Shown: piece after piece, positions 26,417 to 36,142 of the stretch
How the letters are laid out: each line of letters begins with the position of its first letter
Numbering within the stretch: position 1 is the first letter of the stretch
DNA from: Flavobacteriales bacterium
GTDB taxonomy: Bacteria > Bacteroidota > Bacteroidia > CAIKAF01
Direction: 5' to 3'
Assembly (NCBI GenBank): GCA_026418175.1
Contig: JAOABX010000011.1
Span: forward strand, 25,293 to 89,292
DNA: 64,000 nt
Program-made: the position numbers and the translations under genes
The notes under the pieces: generated by a model
What the model was told of the DNA's origin: nothing
The model's input: only the letters and a program-made list of their open reading frames with translations
The model's database searches: none

Positions 26417-27057
26417 TAACTAACGATTTTTATGATGTACATGCGATAGCTGATGCGGAGATAACTTATCCGCTCATGGAGCACTTTTATACTATTCAGG
26501 GAGAAGGAGCCAATGCAGGAAAGCCTGCGTATTTTCTTCGTTTAGGCGGATGTGATGTAGGATGTGTTTGGTGTGATGTGAAAGAATCATGGGAGGCTAA
26601 TAAACACCCAAATACTTCTGTACATCAGATGGTGAAATGGGTACTGGATGCAGGTGCTGTACGTTGCGTGATTACTGGAGGCGAACCACTGATGTATGAT
26701 CTTGGGCCATTAACCCGCGAATTAAAAAAAAATGGCATTGAAACTTTGATTGAAACATCCGGTGTTTATCCTTTTTCCGGAGTGTTTGACTGGGTTTGTT
26801 TTTCTCCTAAAAAATTCAAAAAACCACACGATTCCATTTATAAACATGCTAATGAACTAAAAGTAATCGTTTATCATACATCTGATTTGGATTGGGGAAT
26901 GGAATATGCCAAACGTGTCAATAAAACTTGTCGATTATTTTTTCAACCCGAATGGAGTAAAGAAAAAGAAATGTTACCTCGTATTATAGAATTTGTAAAG
27001 CAACACCCAGAATGGAGTATTTCTTTACAAACTCATAAGTATATGAATATACCCTAA
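26413..27057 (+). CDS. queE: 7-carboxy-7-deazaguanine synthase
   Basis: A radical SAM enzyme in the queuosine precursor (preQ0) pathway. The YTIQGEGxxxGKPAYFLRLGGC start, the cluster-binding cysteines in CDVGCVWCD, TGGEPLMY and SGVYPF are family features. The 214-residue length is normal. The only in-frame start before YTIQGEG, apart from an ATG at 26476 that would truncate the N-terminus, is the TTG at 26413, which overlaps the preceding stop codon (TTGA). Translational coupling to the phosphorylase is therefore likely. Other queuosine genes are not in the window. Confidence 0.92.
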   Translation: MITNDFYDVHAIADAEITYPLMEHFYTIQGEGANAGKPAYFLRLGGCDVGCVWCDVKESWEANKHPNTSVHQMVKWVLDAGAVRCVITGGEPLMYDLGPLTRELKKNGIETLIETSGVYPFSGVFDWVCFSPKKFKKPHDSIYKHANELKVIVYHTSDLDWGMEYAKRVNKTCRLFFQPEWSKEKEMLPRIIEFVKQHPEWSISLQTHKYMNIP

Positions 27058-27189
27058 TTACTTTTAAGAATATATATGACTGTATGAAAAAAAATTCGCA
27101 ATATAAAATGAAAGGATACTATGATTTAATAAACTATAAAACTTTTTGATTGGTATTTATCTAGATTCATTCATCATTAAATTAGTAGC

Positions 27190-29139
27190 ATGAAAAATAA
27201 TTCAATTACCATATTCATTTATTTGATTATACACATTCTAATCAGTGCTTGTTCAGTTGCTCAAAATCAATATTCAATATCCAACAAAAAAGCTATCAAA
27301 GTATTTGAAGAAGGATATAATTTGGCCATGAAACGTGAAGACGATAAGGCCATCAAAAAGCTAGAGGAAGCTTTAAAAATTGAGCCTCGGTTTGGAGAAG
27401 CCTATGCCCTGTTAGGAGAAATTTATTTGGATAAAAAGGATTACGAGAAAGCTGAGCAATATTATATCCAATTGATTGAGTTAAATGAAAAACGATATGC
27501 TGTATATTACTCAACCATAGGCGATATTTTAATGAAGCAACAGAAATTCAGAGAAGCCGCAAGGGCTATTGGTGCATATCTTGAAAAGGCAGCTCCAAAA
27601 AAAGCCATGGCTGATAAATATATGGGTTTACTTCGTAAGTGCGAAGTAGCAGCTTTTCTTATGGAACATCCGGTACCATTTATGCCGGTAAATTTAGGTA
27701 ATCAAATTAACAGTGCCTCTTCTGAATATCATCCCTCCATGCCGGCAGATGGTTCATTCATAATTTATACTGTTCGTGAAAAAAGTGAAAGCGCACATTG
27801 TCGCTCCATGGATGGTACTTTTGAAGATTTCTACATTAGTTATCGTAGTGATAATGGTTGGACATTGCGTAAAAACCTCGGCCCACCAGTAAATACTGAT
27901 TGCAATGAAGGAGCAGCCAATGTATCGCCAGATGGAAGATTTATGTTTTTTGCAGCAAATAATCGCAAAATGCGGGATGAAAGTATGGATATTTACTTGG
28001 TTGAAAAAAAAGGGAATGAATGGTCAGCCCCGGTAAATTTAGAATCTCCCATTAATACAGATGCTTTTGAGTCTCAACCCTCTTTTTCTTCGGATGGAAA
28101 AACCTTGTATTTTGTTAGCAATCGTCCGGGAGGCCTTGGTGGAAATGATATTTGGTATTCCATACGCCAGTCAGATGGTACCTGGTCAAACCCAGTAAAT
28201 CTTGGAGCACCCGTTAATACGGTAGGAAATGAAATTTCTCCCTTTATTCATCCCGATGGAAGTACTTTATATTTTTGTTCAGATGGCCATGAAGGCATGG
28301 GGGGATATGATTTTTTTGTTGCCCGTAAAGACCCTGCATCTAATGTATTTGGTGAACCTATCAATCTTGGATATCCCATCAATACAGTAGCTGATGAACG
28401 AAGCCTGATAATCAGTGCTGATGGTACACGCGGTTATTTCGCATCCAATCAGTTGGGAGGGTTAGGGCAATATGATTTGTATATGTTTGAAATTCCTCAA
28501 ACGGTTCGTCCTAAGCCGGTTACTTATTTAAAAGGAAAAGTGCTGGATCGTAAAACCCGAGTGCCTTTGCAAGCTCAGTTTCAGCTAATTGATATTCAAA
28601 CCGGAAATGTAATTGTTGAATCATCTTCTGATCCTATAAATGGTGAATTTTTGGTAAGCATTCCACCTGATAAACGCTATGCATTGAACGTAAACAAGCA
28701 AGGGTATTTATTTTTTTCTGAATCGTATGATGTAAAAGCCAATGATTCGCTTCGCCCGTTTTTGATTGATATTCCTTTACAACCCATTGAAGTGGGTGGG
28801 GCTGTGGTATTAAAAAATGTATACTTTAATACCGATAAGTACGATTTGCTAAATGAATCAAAAGCAGAGTTAAACAAATTGGCAGAATTACTTAAAGCAA
28901 ATCCTTCCATGAAAATTGAAATTGGAGGTCATACTGATAACGTTGGAAATAAAACTTACAATCAAAAATTATCAGAAAACCGTGCCAAAGCAGTTTATGA
29001 TTATTTGATATTTCAGGGCATTGCTGCAGCCCGTTTATCATACAAAGGCTACGGCGATACTATGCCCATAGCAGATAATGCTACTGAACAAGGTAGAGCC
29101 CTGAATCGTAGAACAGAGTTTAAAGTTACAGCCAAATAA
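27190..29139 (+). CDS. PorE-like outer-membrane lipoprotein: TPR, beta-propeller, CRD and OmpA domains
   Basis: A 649-residue lipoprotein (lipobox LISAC). The order is: tetratricopeptide repeats (about 33-130), a PD40/WD40-like propeller with recurring DGxxLYFxS units (about 165-430), a carboxypeptidase-regulatory-like domain (about 445-530), and a C-terminal OmpA domain with GGHTDNVGNKTYNQKLSENRA for peptidoglycan binding (about 540-649). This is the domain order of PorE, a component that anchors the type IX secretion machine. Other Bacteroidota proteins share it, so the identification with PorE is probable, not certain. The secreted glycerophosphodiesterase starts within its stop codon (1-nt overlap). 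Confidence 0.85.
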   Translation: MKNNSITIFIYLIIHILISACSVAQNQYSISNKKAIKVFEEGYNLAMKREDDKAIKKLEEALKIEPRFGEAYALLGEIYLDKKDYEKAEQYYIQLIELNEKRYAVYYSTIGDILMKQQKFREAARAIGAYLEKAAPKKAMADKYMGLLRKCEVAAFLMEHPVPFMPVNLGNQINSASSEYHPSMPADGSFIIYTVREKSESAHCRSMDGTFEDFYISYRSDNGWTLRKNLGPPVNTDCNEGAANVSPDGRFMFFAANNRKMRDESMDIYLVEKKGNEWSAPVNLESPINTDAFESQPSFSSDGKTLYFVSNRPGGLGGNDIWYSIRQSDGTWSNPVNLGAPVNTVGNEISPFIHPDGSTLYFCSDGHEGMGGYDFFVARKDPASNVFGEPINLGYPINTVADERSLIISADGTRGYFASNQLGGLGQYDLYMFEIPQTVRPKPVTYLKGKVLDRKTRVPLQAQFQLIDIQTGNVIVESSSDPINGEFLVSIPPDKRYALNVNKQGYLFFSESYDVKANDSLRPFLIDIPLQPIEVGGAVVLKNVYFNTDKYDLLNESKAELNKLAELLKANPSMKIEIGGHTDNVGNKTYNQKLSENRAKAVYDYLIFQGIAAARLSYKGYGDTMPIADNATEQGRALNRRTEFKVTAK

Positions 29140-30038
29140 TGTTTAGTCGTTTTAAAATAACACGATTTGTTTTATTATTTGTAGCTGTTAGTTTAATAGA
29201 TAAAGTTTTTTGTCAGGGTGGGTTTGATATTCAAGGACATCGTGGTTATCGTGCAAGATATCCTGAAAACTCCATTCCGGGCTTTATTGCAGCATTGGAT
29301 AGTGGCGCTACCACGCTGGAATTGGATGTAGTTATTAGTGCTGATCACCAGGTGGTAGTTTCACATGAACCGTGGATTTCTTCAAAAATATGTACCACTC
29401 CGGATGGAATGACCTTGGAGGAAAGGGATGAGCAACGATTAAATATCTATCGGATGAATTATGAAGATATTCGTGGGTTTGATTGCGGCTCAATAGGTAA
29501 TGAGCGATTTCCGCTACAACGCAAAATGAAGGTATATAAACCTTTGCTTGCTGAAGTAATTGATGCTGCATTGGCATGGGAGAAAAAACATAGTAAGCTG
29601 GTTTACTTTAATATCGAAACAAAAAGTACTCCATCGGGCGATTATAAAAATCATCCTTCCCCCGATACCTTTTGTGTTTTACTATATCAGGTATTAAAGG
29701 AAAAGAATATCATTTCACGAACTTCTATTCAATCCTTTGATTATCGCACATTACGAACCATGCATTCAATGGATGAAAATATTCCATTGATTATTTTATC
29801 AGCGTCGCCTGTGAATATTTTAAAAATTGAAAAAAAATATGGCTTTAAAGCGTATGCATACAGCCCATATTATCCATTGGTTTCCAAATCAATGGTTCAA
29901 AGAATCCATGCAATTGGGAAGAAAATTATTCCTTGGACCGTAAATGATGCAGCCATTATGAAAAAATTGCATCTATGGGGAGTAGATGGAATTATTTCTG
30001 ATGATCCAGGTTTATTGAGACGTGTATGTGAACCCTGA
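29139..30038 (+). CDS. Secreted glycerophosphodiester phosphodiesterase
   Basis: A 299-residue enzyme of the GDPD family that splits glycerophosphodiesters into glycerol 3-phosphate and an alcohol. The signal peptide (about 1-26, ending VFCQ) is followed by the catalytic and metal motifs GHRGYRARYPENS, ELDVVISADHQVVVSHE and, later, the typical PWTVNDAAIM and VDGIISDDP. Secretion points to use of extracellular or periplasmic phospholipid breakdown products. It is coupled to the PorE-like gene by a 1-nt overlap. Confidence 0.92.
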   Translation: MFSRFKITRFVLLFVAVSLIDKVFCQGGFDIQGHRGYRARYPENSIPGFIAALDSGATTLELDVVISADHQVVVSHEPWISSKICTTPDGMTLEERDEQRLNIYRMNYEDIRGFDCGSIGNERFPLQRKMKVYKPLLAEVIDAALAWEKKHSKLVYFNIETKSTPSGDYKNHPSPDTFCVLLYQVLKEKNIISRTSIQSFDYRTLRTMHSMDENIPLIILSASPVNILKIEKKYGFKAYAYSPYYPLVSKSMVQRIHAIGKKIIPWTVNDAAIMKKLHLWGVDGIISDDPGLLRRVCEP

Positions 30039-30041
30039 TTG

Positions 30042-30072
30042 TTTGTTGATTTTACGTTTTTTTGTAAATTTA
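30042..30072 (+). promoter_or_regulatory. Promoter of the large surface protein (TTTG-N19-TAAATTTA)
   Basis: TTTG at 30042-30045, a 19-nt spacer and TAAATTTA at 30065-30072 fit the Bacteroidota promoter with only the final G of the -7 box changed. The ATG is 20 nt further on. Confidence 0.6.
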
Positions 30073-30091
30073 TTAAGTTAATTCAGATTGC

Positions 30092-33000
30092 ATGCGAAAA
30101 TTTTTATATTTCCTTATTATTCCCCATTTGTTATGTGGCATAGTAGCTGCTCAATCTAGTTATCTTTTTGTTGAAAATAAAGGCCAGTGGCCTGAAGAGT
30201 TTAATTACAAATGTGACCTTCCCGGTGGTGCCATGTTTATTGAGCCGGGTGTTATTACCTGGCATTTTGTAGATCGTTCTGCTATGCATCATGCTCATAC
30301 GTCTCCACTTGCAAACCATCAGCAATTTATCCGTGGTCATGCTTTTAAGACGATATTTATAAATGCTAATAAAGAAGCCCATCATTTTTCAACCGATCCT
30401 GTAAAACATTATTTGAATTATTATTTAGGAAACGATCCTGAAAATTGGGTCAGTGAATTGTATCCCAAACAAAAAGTATATTACCAAAATATATGGAATC
30501 AAATTGATTTACATTTTTACAATGCTGCCGGTAAGTTAAAATATGATTTTATTATACATCCCGGAGGAAATATTGCTGATTTGCGCTGGAAATATGATGG
30601 GGTAACAGAAGCAAAAATTAAAGATGGACATTTAATAGTAAAAACCAGCCTGGGAACGGTTACCGAACAAAAACCGTATGCTTATCAAATGATACAAGGT
30701 GAAAAAAAAGAAATTTATTGCAGGTATATTCAACAACCCAATGGAGAGTTCACTTTCGAAGTTGGAAAATATAATCGCAATCTTCCCTTAGTGATAGACC
30801 CTACGCTCATATTTTCATCATTTACCGGTTCAACTTCTGATAATTTTGGAATGACAGCTACTTATGATAGCCAAGGGCATTTTTATACGGGTGGTATGGC
30901 TTACAATGTGGGTTATCCAGTAACGGTGGGGGCGTATCAAACTACAACAAATCTTAATGGAAGTACATATGGTGTAACCGATGTAGTAATTACAAAGTTT
31001 ACTCCAGATGGCTCCAATTTAGTTTACTCCACTTATCTGGGAGGAGGAAGTGCCACTGGAGGAACTGAAACAGTTCATAGTTTAATAGTAAATGAAAATG
31101 ATGAACTGTATATGTTTGGTGTAACCAGCTCTTCTGATTTTCCAACTACTCCTGGAGCGTATGACCAAACCTACAATGGAGGTTCGTATATTGGATTTAT
31201 GCAAAATGGAACATATTTCAGTACAGGTACAGATATTTTTGTTTCTAAGTTTAATGCAGCAGGAACTAATTTATTAGCATCAACCTTTATTGGTGGTTCA
31301 TCTAATGATGGAGTAAATTATAATCATAATTACTTTAGTGCAGGATACTGGGTATCTAATTATGATTCATTACAGTTTAATTATGGCGATCAGTTCCGTG
31401 GAGAAATTATGCTGGATGCTACAGGTAATTGTTACATAGCTACAACTACCAAGTCAAGTGATTTTCCGATAGTAAATGCGTTGCAACCTTCATTTGGTGG
31501 AATTCAGGATGCGGTGGTTTTTAAGTTTGATCCCAATCTTCAGAATTTAATTTTTAGTACCTTTTTAGGTGGAAGCAATAAAGATGCGGCATATGGAATT
31601 AAAGTTGACCAAAACAATGATGTGTATGTAGTAGGAGGTACTGCTTCTTCTGATTTTCCAACTACTACCGGGGTTATAAATCCTAATTTTAATGGGGGTA
31701 AAGCAGATGGTTTTGTGGCAAAAATTGATGCAAGCGGAAACGCTTTGGTGAGTAGTACATTTATAGGCACGAATAGTTATGACCAAATATTTTTTATTGA
31801 ACTGGATGTAGATAATGATATCTATGTATTCGGGCAAACCCAGAACCCATTGGCATATCCTAGTGTAAATGTGGCTTATTCTAACAATAATAGCGGACAA
31901 TTTGTTACTAAAATGAATAATAGCCTAACATCCGTTATATATAACAGCCAAATAGGAAACGGAAACGGGCAAGTGAATATATCGCCTACTGCCTTTTTGG
32001 TGGATATTTGTGAAAATGTATACATATCTGGCTGGGGTGGAAGTTTGATCAGCGGAATTCCTTTAACAGGATTGCCGGTAACTTCCAATGCCTTTCAAAC
32101 ATCCAGTGGCGACGGTTTTAATTTTTATGTTGCAGTATATGCTGCAAATTTTGATTCGTTGGTATATGCTACCTATTTTGGAGGCCCTCAAAGTCGTGAA
32201 CATGTAGATGGAGGAACCAGTCGTTTTGATAAAAATGGTGTAATTTATCAATCTGTTTGTGCCGGTTGCGGCGGATATGATGATTTTCCCACAACGCCCG
32301 GTGCTTGGTCGCAAACCAATAACAGTACAAATTGTAATAACGGTGTATTTAAATTAAGTATTGAAATGCCCGTTGTGAATGCTGATTTTGATTTTCCTTC
32401 AGCCGTATGCTCAGGTTTTAATTACCAGTTTCAAAGTAATGCTCCTACTTCGTTTTTACATCAATGGGATTTCGGGGATGGAAATACCTCTAATCTTCCC
32501 AATCCATATCATACCTATCCAAGCGCTGGTACTTATACTGTAACTCTCATAGTTACTGATACAACCTTAAGCTCTTGTATTACCAGTGATACAATTTCAA
32601 AACAAATTACTATTGTAGATAATCCCGGCAATCCAGATTTAGCTCAAATTGATGTTTGCCAAAGTTCATCGGTACAGATAGGCATTCCCCCTCAGCCTGG
32701 ATATACTTATACCTGGATACCAGCTACCGGGCTTAGCAATCCGAATATTTCTAATCCAATAGCAAGTCCACCTGTTACTACCGATTACATGTTGATTATA
32801 GATAATGGTTTTTGTGTAGATACTGTGTATCAAACTGTACAAGTGGATGATGTAATTCCGGTGCCTGGATTTGGTTTTGTAGCTTCGGGTAATTGTGGTG
32901 GAGTAACAGTTGCACTACAAAATTTTGCAACCAATCAAACCAATACCATTTTCATCATCAATGGTGATACGTTGGCTCCGGGGGATACCATTTTTAATGT

Positions 33001-33379
33001 AGCATTTAATAATTCTGTAAATGTTACGCAGGTGGTATTTAATGGGGCATGTACTGCAAGTCTCACCCAAACCTTTACGGCTGGCGGTTTTGGTGATTAT
33101 AATCCGGATAGTTTAATTATGCCTAATGTATTTACACCCACTGTTTCTCCAGGCTTAAATGATTTGTTTTGTCCTGTTAATGCAAATGGCGCGTATTGCT
33201 ATAAAATGTACATTTATAATCGTTGGGGAATTTTGGTATATGAGAGCGGTTCAAACAATCCCTGCTGGGATGGCCATGTAAAAGATTCTGGTAATTTGGC
33301 AGTGGACGGAGTATATTTTTGGATATTAGAGTATGCCGGTGAAAAACAACATGGGTTTGTACATCTCATCCGGCATTAA
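30092..33379 (+). CDS. Large cell-surface protein: SBBP repeats, PKD domain, T9SS type B sorting signal
   Basis: A 1095-residue secreted protein. After the signal peptide comes an N-terminal beta domain starting FVENKGQWPEEF (the DUF7948-type domain of Bacteroidota surface proteins). Then follow beta-propeller SBBP repeats marked by recurring DFPTTPGAY-like units with STFxGG blades, a PKD domain (HQWDFGDGNTS ... YTVTLIVTD), another beta domain, and the gliding-motility/T9SS type B C-terminal domain (PNVFTP ... YNRWGILVYES ... WDGHVKD ... DGVYFWILEY). It is expected to be exported by the T9SS and held on the surface; adhesion is the usual guess. It has its own promoter. Confidence 0.9.
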   Translation: MRKFLYFLIIPHLLCGIVAAQSSYLFVENKGQWPEEFNYKCDLPGGAMFIEPGVITWHFVDRSAMHHAHTSPLANHQQFIRGHAFKTIFINANKEAHHFSTDPVKHYLNYYLGNDPENWVSELYPKQKVYYQNIWNQIDLHFYNAAGKLKYDFIIHPGGNIADLRWKYDGVTEAKIKDGHLIVKTSLGTVTEQKPYAYQMIQGEKKEIYCRYIQQPNGEFTFEVGKYNRNLPLVIDPTLIFSSFTGSTSDNFGMTATYDSQGHFYTGGMAYNVGYPVTVGAYQTTTNLNGSTYGVTDVVITKFTPDGSNLVYSTYLGGGSATGGTETVHSLIVNENDELYMFGVTSSSDFPTTPGAYDQTYNGGSYIGFMQNGTYFSTGTDIFVSKFNAAGTNLLASTFIGGSSNDGVNYNHNYFSAGYWVSNYDSLQFNYGDQFRGEIMLDATGNCYIATTTKSSDFPIVNALQPSFGGIQDAVVFKFDPNLQNLIFSTFLGGSNKDAAYGIKVDQNNDVYVVGGTASSDFPTTTGVINPNFNGGKADGFVAKIDASGNALVSSTFIGTNSYDQIFFIELDVDNDIYVFGQTQNPLAYPSVNVAYSNNNSGQFVTKMNNSLTSVIYNSQIGNGNGQVNISPTAFLVDICENVYISGWGGSLISGIPLTGLPVTSNAFQTSSGDGFNFYVAVYAANFDSLVYATYFGGPQSREHVDGGTSRFDKNGVIYQSVCAGCGGYDDFPTTPGAWSQTNNSTNCNNGVFKLSIEMPVVNADFDFPSAVCSGFNYQFQSNAPTSFLHQWDFGDGNTSNLPNPYHTYPSAGTYTVTLIVTDTTLSSCITSDTISKQITIVDNPGNPDLAQIDVCQSSSVQIGIPPQPGYTYTWIPATGLSNPNISNPIASPPVTTDYMLIIDNGFCVDTVYQTVQVDDVIPVPGFGFVASGNCGGVTVALQNFATNQTNTIFIINGDTLAPGDTIFNVAFNNSVNVTQVVFNGACTASLTQTFTAGGFGDYNPDSLIMPNVFTPTVSPGLNDLFCPVNANGAYCYKMYIYNRWGILVYESGSNNPCWDGHVKDSGNLAVDGVYFWILEYAGEKQHGFVHLIRH

Positions 33380-33389
33380 ATCATAACAT

Positions 33390-34877
33390 TTAATTTTTTT
33401 TCTTTAATCGAATACGCTTCACCATAAATGCTACAAACCCATTTATATCTGGTGAAATACGAGTAAATAATATTAGAGAGCCAAAGACAGATGTAAAAAT
33501 GATGCATCGAATTACAAGATCAATAATATAATAAGAAATAATTGGCAATGCTCTACAGGCTAATATTCCTATCAATGCATAGATAATTACCAACCCATGT
33601 TTAATATGAAAAGGTTGAAATTTATACTTCACCAACAGCAGAATAAACATACCTGCATTATACATAAATAATGAAATTGCTGTAGCTAAAGCAGCGCCAG
33701 TAATTCCATATAAAGGAATAAAAGCCATATTGGTTAATATAATGAGCACAAGCAGGCTCATTACAAAATATGTATTCCACCTAAAATAGGGAGAAAAACT
33801 AATGACGGCGGTATTTACCCCTCCGGCCATATTTATCAAATTACCCAGTCCGATAAAAAAGATGACATACTTCCCAGCTTCATAACTTTTTGGAATGATT
33901 TGATAAATATTATGAATATTAATCCACATCATACAAAATAAAAACAAACCAATTATTAGTTGGTTGAGGCAAGATTTATAATAGATATTTTTTATTGCAG
34001 TAAGGTCATTTTGTTTGAATTGTGCAGCAAGTAATCCTGAGGCTGACTTATGTAAAACGCGGTAGGGCAAAGCTACCAACACACCAAAGAACATATTTCT
34101 TCCGTAAATTCCGGCAGCTTCTAGGTTAATGTATCGTTCAATCATAATTGCATCAACATTGGTTACACCTACATAGGTAAGTCCAAGCAAAAAGGAATAA
34201 CCAGCTACTTTCGACATGTCTTTAAAGTGTACACGATAGCTTTGTATGAAATCAAAACCCAGATTGAAATGACCCTCATGGATAAGAAGTATAGCCATCA
34301 ATAATGACGGAATCAGAATAGATATTGAGTATGCCCATATGAACTCTGAGAATCGAAGGGTATAAAATATATATGCTCCAATACTACATAAAATAAGTAA
34401 ACGTTGTACAACATCTTTTAATGTAAATCCTCGAACCGGCTTTTGTATCGCAGTTGAGTATGAATCGTAGAGATAAAAAAACAGTAGAGAAAATGTCCAT
34501 GGAATAAGTAAAAAATAATACTGACTAAAGAGGGGAGAAGCTTCAAAGATAGATTTAAAGAAAGGTTTGGTTAGATAATAAAACAAAAGAAAGAATGAAA
34601 AACCAATTAATCCCAACAAAGTGATAAACCATAAAAATTGAGGGCGGTGCTGATGAATATCTTTAATGTGCGGATAAAATCGAATAATTACTGTACTTAA
34701 CCCCATCATGGCTATCTGACTATATATTAGCGAATACGAATTAAGTAAGGTGAGCACACCATTTTGTTCTTCAGTGAAAAAATTTGGTAATAAATATCCA
34801 CTGGTAAAGAATCCTAAAAGAATTCCTATACCTAAGGTAAGTGAAGAATAAAACGATTGTTTTTGAATGATACCCAA
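33390..34877 (-). CDS. Wzx-type polysaccharide flippase (MOP superfamily)
   Basis: A 495-residue protein with about 12-14 membrane helices, of the polysaccharide biosynthesis/O-antigen flippase family. KSASGLLAAQF in the middle and the late FIPLYGITGAALATAIS repeat are typical of Wzx/MATE-fold proteins. Such proteins move undecaprenyl-linked glycans across the inner membrane. It is the last gene of the twelve-gene minus-strand run, 2 nt after the preceding gene, giving that cluster an export step. The exact substrate is not known. Confidence 0.85.
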   Translation of the reverse strand: MGIIQKQSFYSSLTLGIGILLGFFTSGYLLPNFFTEEQNGVLTLLNSYSLIYSQIAMMGLSTVIIRFYPHIKDIHQHRPQFLWFITLLGLIGFSFFLLFYYLTKPFFKSIFEASPLFSQYYFLLIPWTFSLLFFYLYDSYSTAIQKPVRGFTLKDVVQRLLILCSIGAYIFYTLRFSEFIWAYSISILIPSLLMAILLIHEGHFNLGFDFIQSYRVHFKDMSKVAGYSFLLGLTYVGVTNVDAIMIERYINLEAAGIYGRNMFFGVLVALPYRVLHKSASGLLAAQFKQNDLTAIKNIYYKSCLNQLIIGLFLFCMMWINIHNIYQIIPKSYEAGKYVIFFIGLGNLINMAGGVNTAVISFSPYFRWNTYFVMSLLVLIILTNMAFIPLYGITGAALATAISLFMYNAGMFILLLVKYKFQPFHIKHGLVIIYALIGILACRALPIISYYIIDLVIRCIIFTSVFGSLILFTRISPDINGFVAFMVKRIRLKKKN

Positions 34878-34879
34878 GA

Positions 34880-36142
34880 CTAACTTTTTTTAATGTTCCA
34901 AATTATTCGTAACAAAAATGGGTGATATAAGATGATTTTCCATGCATCTGTTATGGAAAAGCGACTTGGTTTAAACTTTAAGAAGTAAAACAGTTCTTTA
35001 ATAGTTTGAGTGGGTGTTTTTTCTTTTTGTATGCAATGATTGACTAAATAATTTTTTATTTTTTCAATGTCAGAAAAATCTAATGCTTTTATTAAGGCTT
35101 TTTCTAATTGGTGTTTATTAGTAGCCAGTATTAAGAATTCATCATTAAATCCAAAATCATAGGCCATTCGTTCGCCATGCGGATTGTAATAAATCACAGG
35201 AATACCTGCTACCAATGCTTCATGTATTAGTGAGCTAAAGCGGGTAACCAGGCAACGGCTATTTTTTAATTGCTCGGCTACCTGGGTTGATGAAGAGCGG
35301 ATTACTCCGTGATAAGATGATAAATCTCCGGTATCTCTTGGGTGTTGTGAAATAATATAAGGTGTTTCCAATGCATCGGCACAATGAATGATGTCTTCTA
35401 ACCAGGTGTTACGTACCTCTTCAAAAATTCCGTATGTAAAATTGCAATTGATTAATATGTTTTTTCTTTCCGTTTGTTTAATAGATTGTAATGTTTCATA
35501 GCGAGGATTGCCGGTTAAAAAATACACACTTCTCTTTAGGTCAAAAATTGTTTGTGTACCTTGTATCATCACTTCATCTGCCCATTGCATACGTTTAAAT
35601 TTATCACCAAAATCAATGACAGATTCCTGCAAGCAAACTGTTGGTATTTTTAATAACCTGCATAATGCAATAACCCATTGAGGCTGTTTACTCCAATCAT
35701 TCAACATTATTACCACATCAGGGTTAAATTGTTTGAGTGTTTTGAATGAAAATTCTTTAAAAGAAATGTTTTTGTTCTTAAAAAAGTCGTCGGATCTTTC
35801 TTTTTTTAATTTGGGAATAGTGTAAATAATTTCTGCTGTGTTTTTTAACGCTTCACCCATCAACCAGCAAGAATGGGCAAGTGTGTCACTTTGGGCGAAA
35901 AACAGAATTTTTTTTATTTTATGATGATGGGTTTGTAAAGGATGAAAATAATGAATGTCAGTTTGATTATTGATGTATGGTTTAAAACTGCTCTCAAGAT
36001 AAAAAACAACCGGGCCTTTTTGATGATTTCGAATATAATCAAGTACAATGTTGATATCATGCGTTAAGGGAAACCAAATTTGCTTGGTTTTTTCAGGTAA
36101 CGCGGTGTGTGGCTTATCAAAATGAAAAAAATGATACTCCAT
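34880..36142 (-). CDS. Putative GT-B glycosyltransferase or surface-carbohydrate protein
   Basis: A 420-residue soluble protein. The second half (VTRFSSLIHEALVAGIPVIYYNP) resembles the nucleotide-sugar-binding half of GT-B enzymes such as CDP-glycerol glycerophosphotransferases and UDP-GlcNAc 2-epimerases, where a conserved S/T-rich loop and Glu-Ala-Leu follow each other. The first half has a Rossmann-like start (KILFFAQSDTLAHS) and VVIMLNDWSKQP. I recognise no definite family; position between a CgeB-like gene (1-nt overlap) and the flippase (2-nt gap) supports glycan assembly. Confidence 0.65.
   Translation of the reverse strand: MEYHFFHFDKPHTALPEKTKQIWFPLTHDINIVLDYIRNHQKGPVVFYLESSFKPYINNQTDIHYFHPLQTHHHKIKKILFFAQSDTLAHSCWLMGEALKNTAEIIYTIPKLKKERSDDFFKNKNISFKEFSFKTLKQFNPDVVIMLNDWSKQPQWVIALCRLLKIPTVCLQESVIDFGDKFKRMQWADEVMIQGTQTIFDLKRSVYFLTGNPRYETLQSIKQTERKNILINCNFTYGIFEEVRNTWLEDIIHCADALETPYIISQHPRDTGDLSSYHGVIRSSSTQVAEQLKNSRCLVTRFSSLIHEALVAGIPVIYYNPHGERMAYDFGFNDEFLILATNKHQLEKALIKALDFSDIEKIKNYLVNHCIQKEKTPTQTIKELFYFLKFKPSRFSITDAWKIILYHPFLLRIIWNIKKS

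Noticed and set aside
30900..32330. Repetitive DNA in the large surface protein
   Set aside because: The repetition is at protein level (SBBP/propeller blades with DFPTTPGAY units) and the nucleotide copies are diverged; it is not a DNA repeat array or CRISPR.
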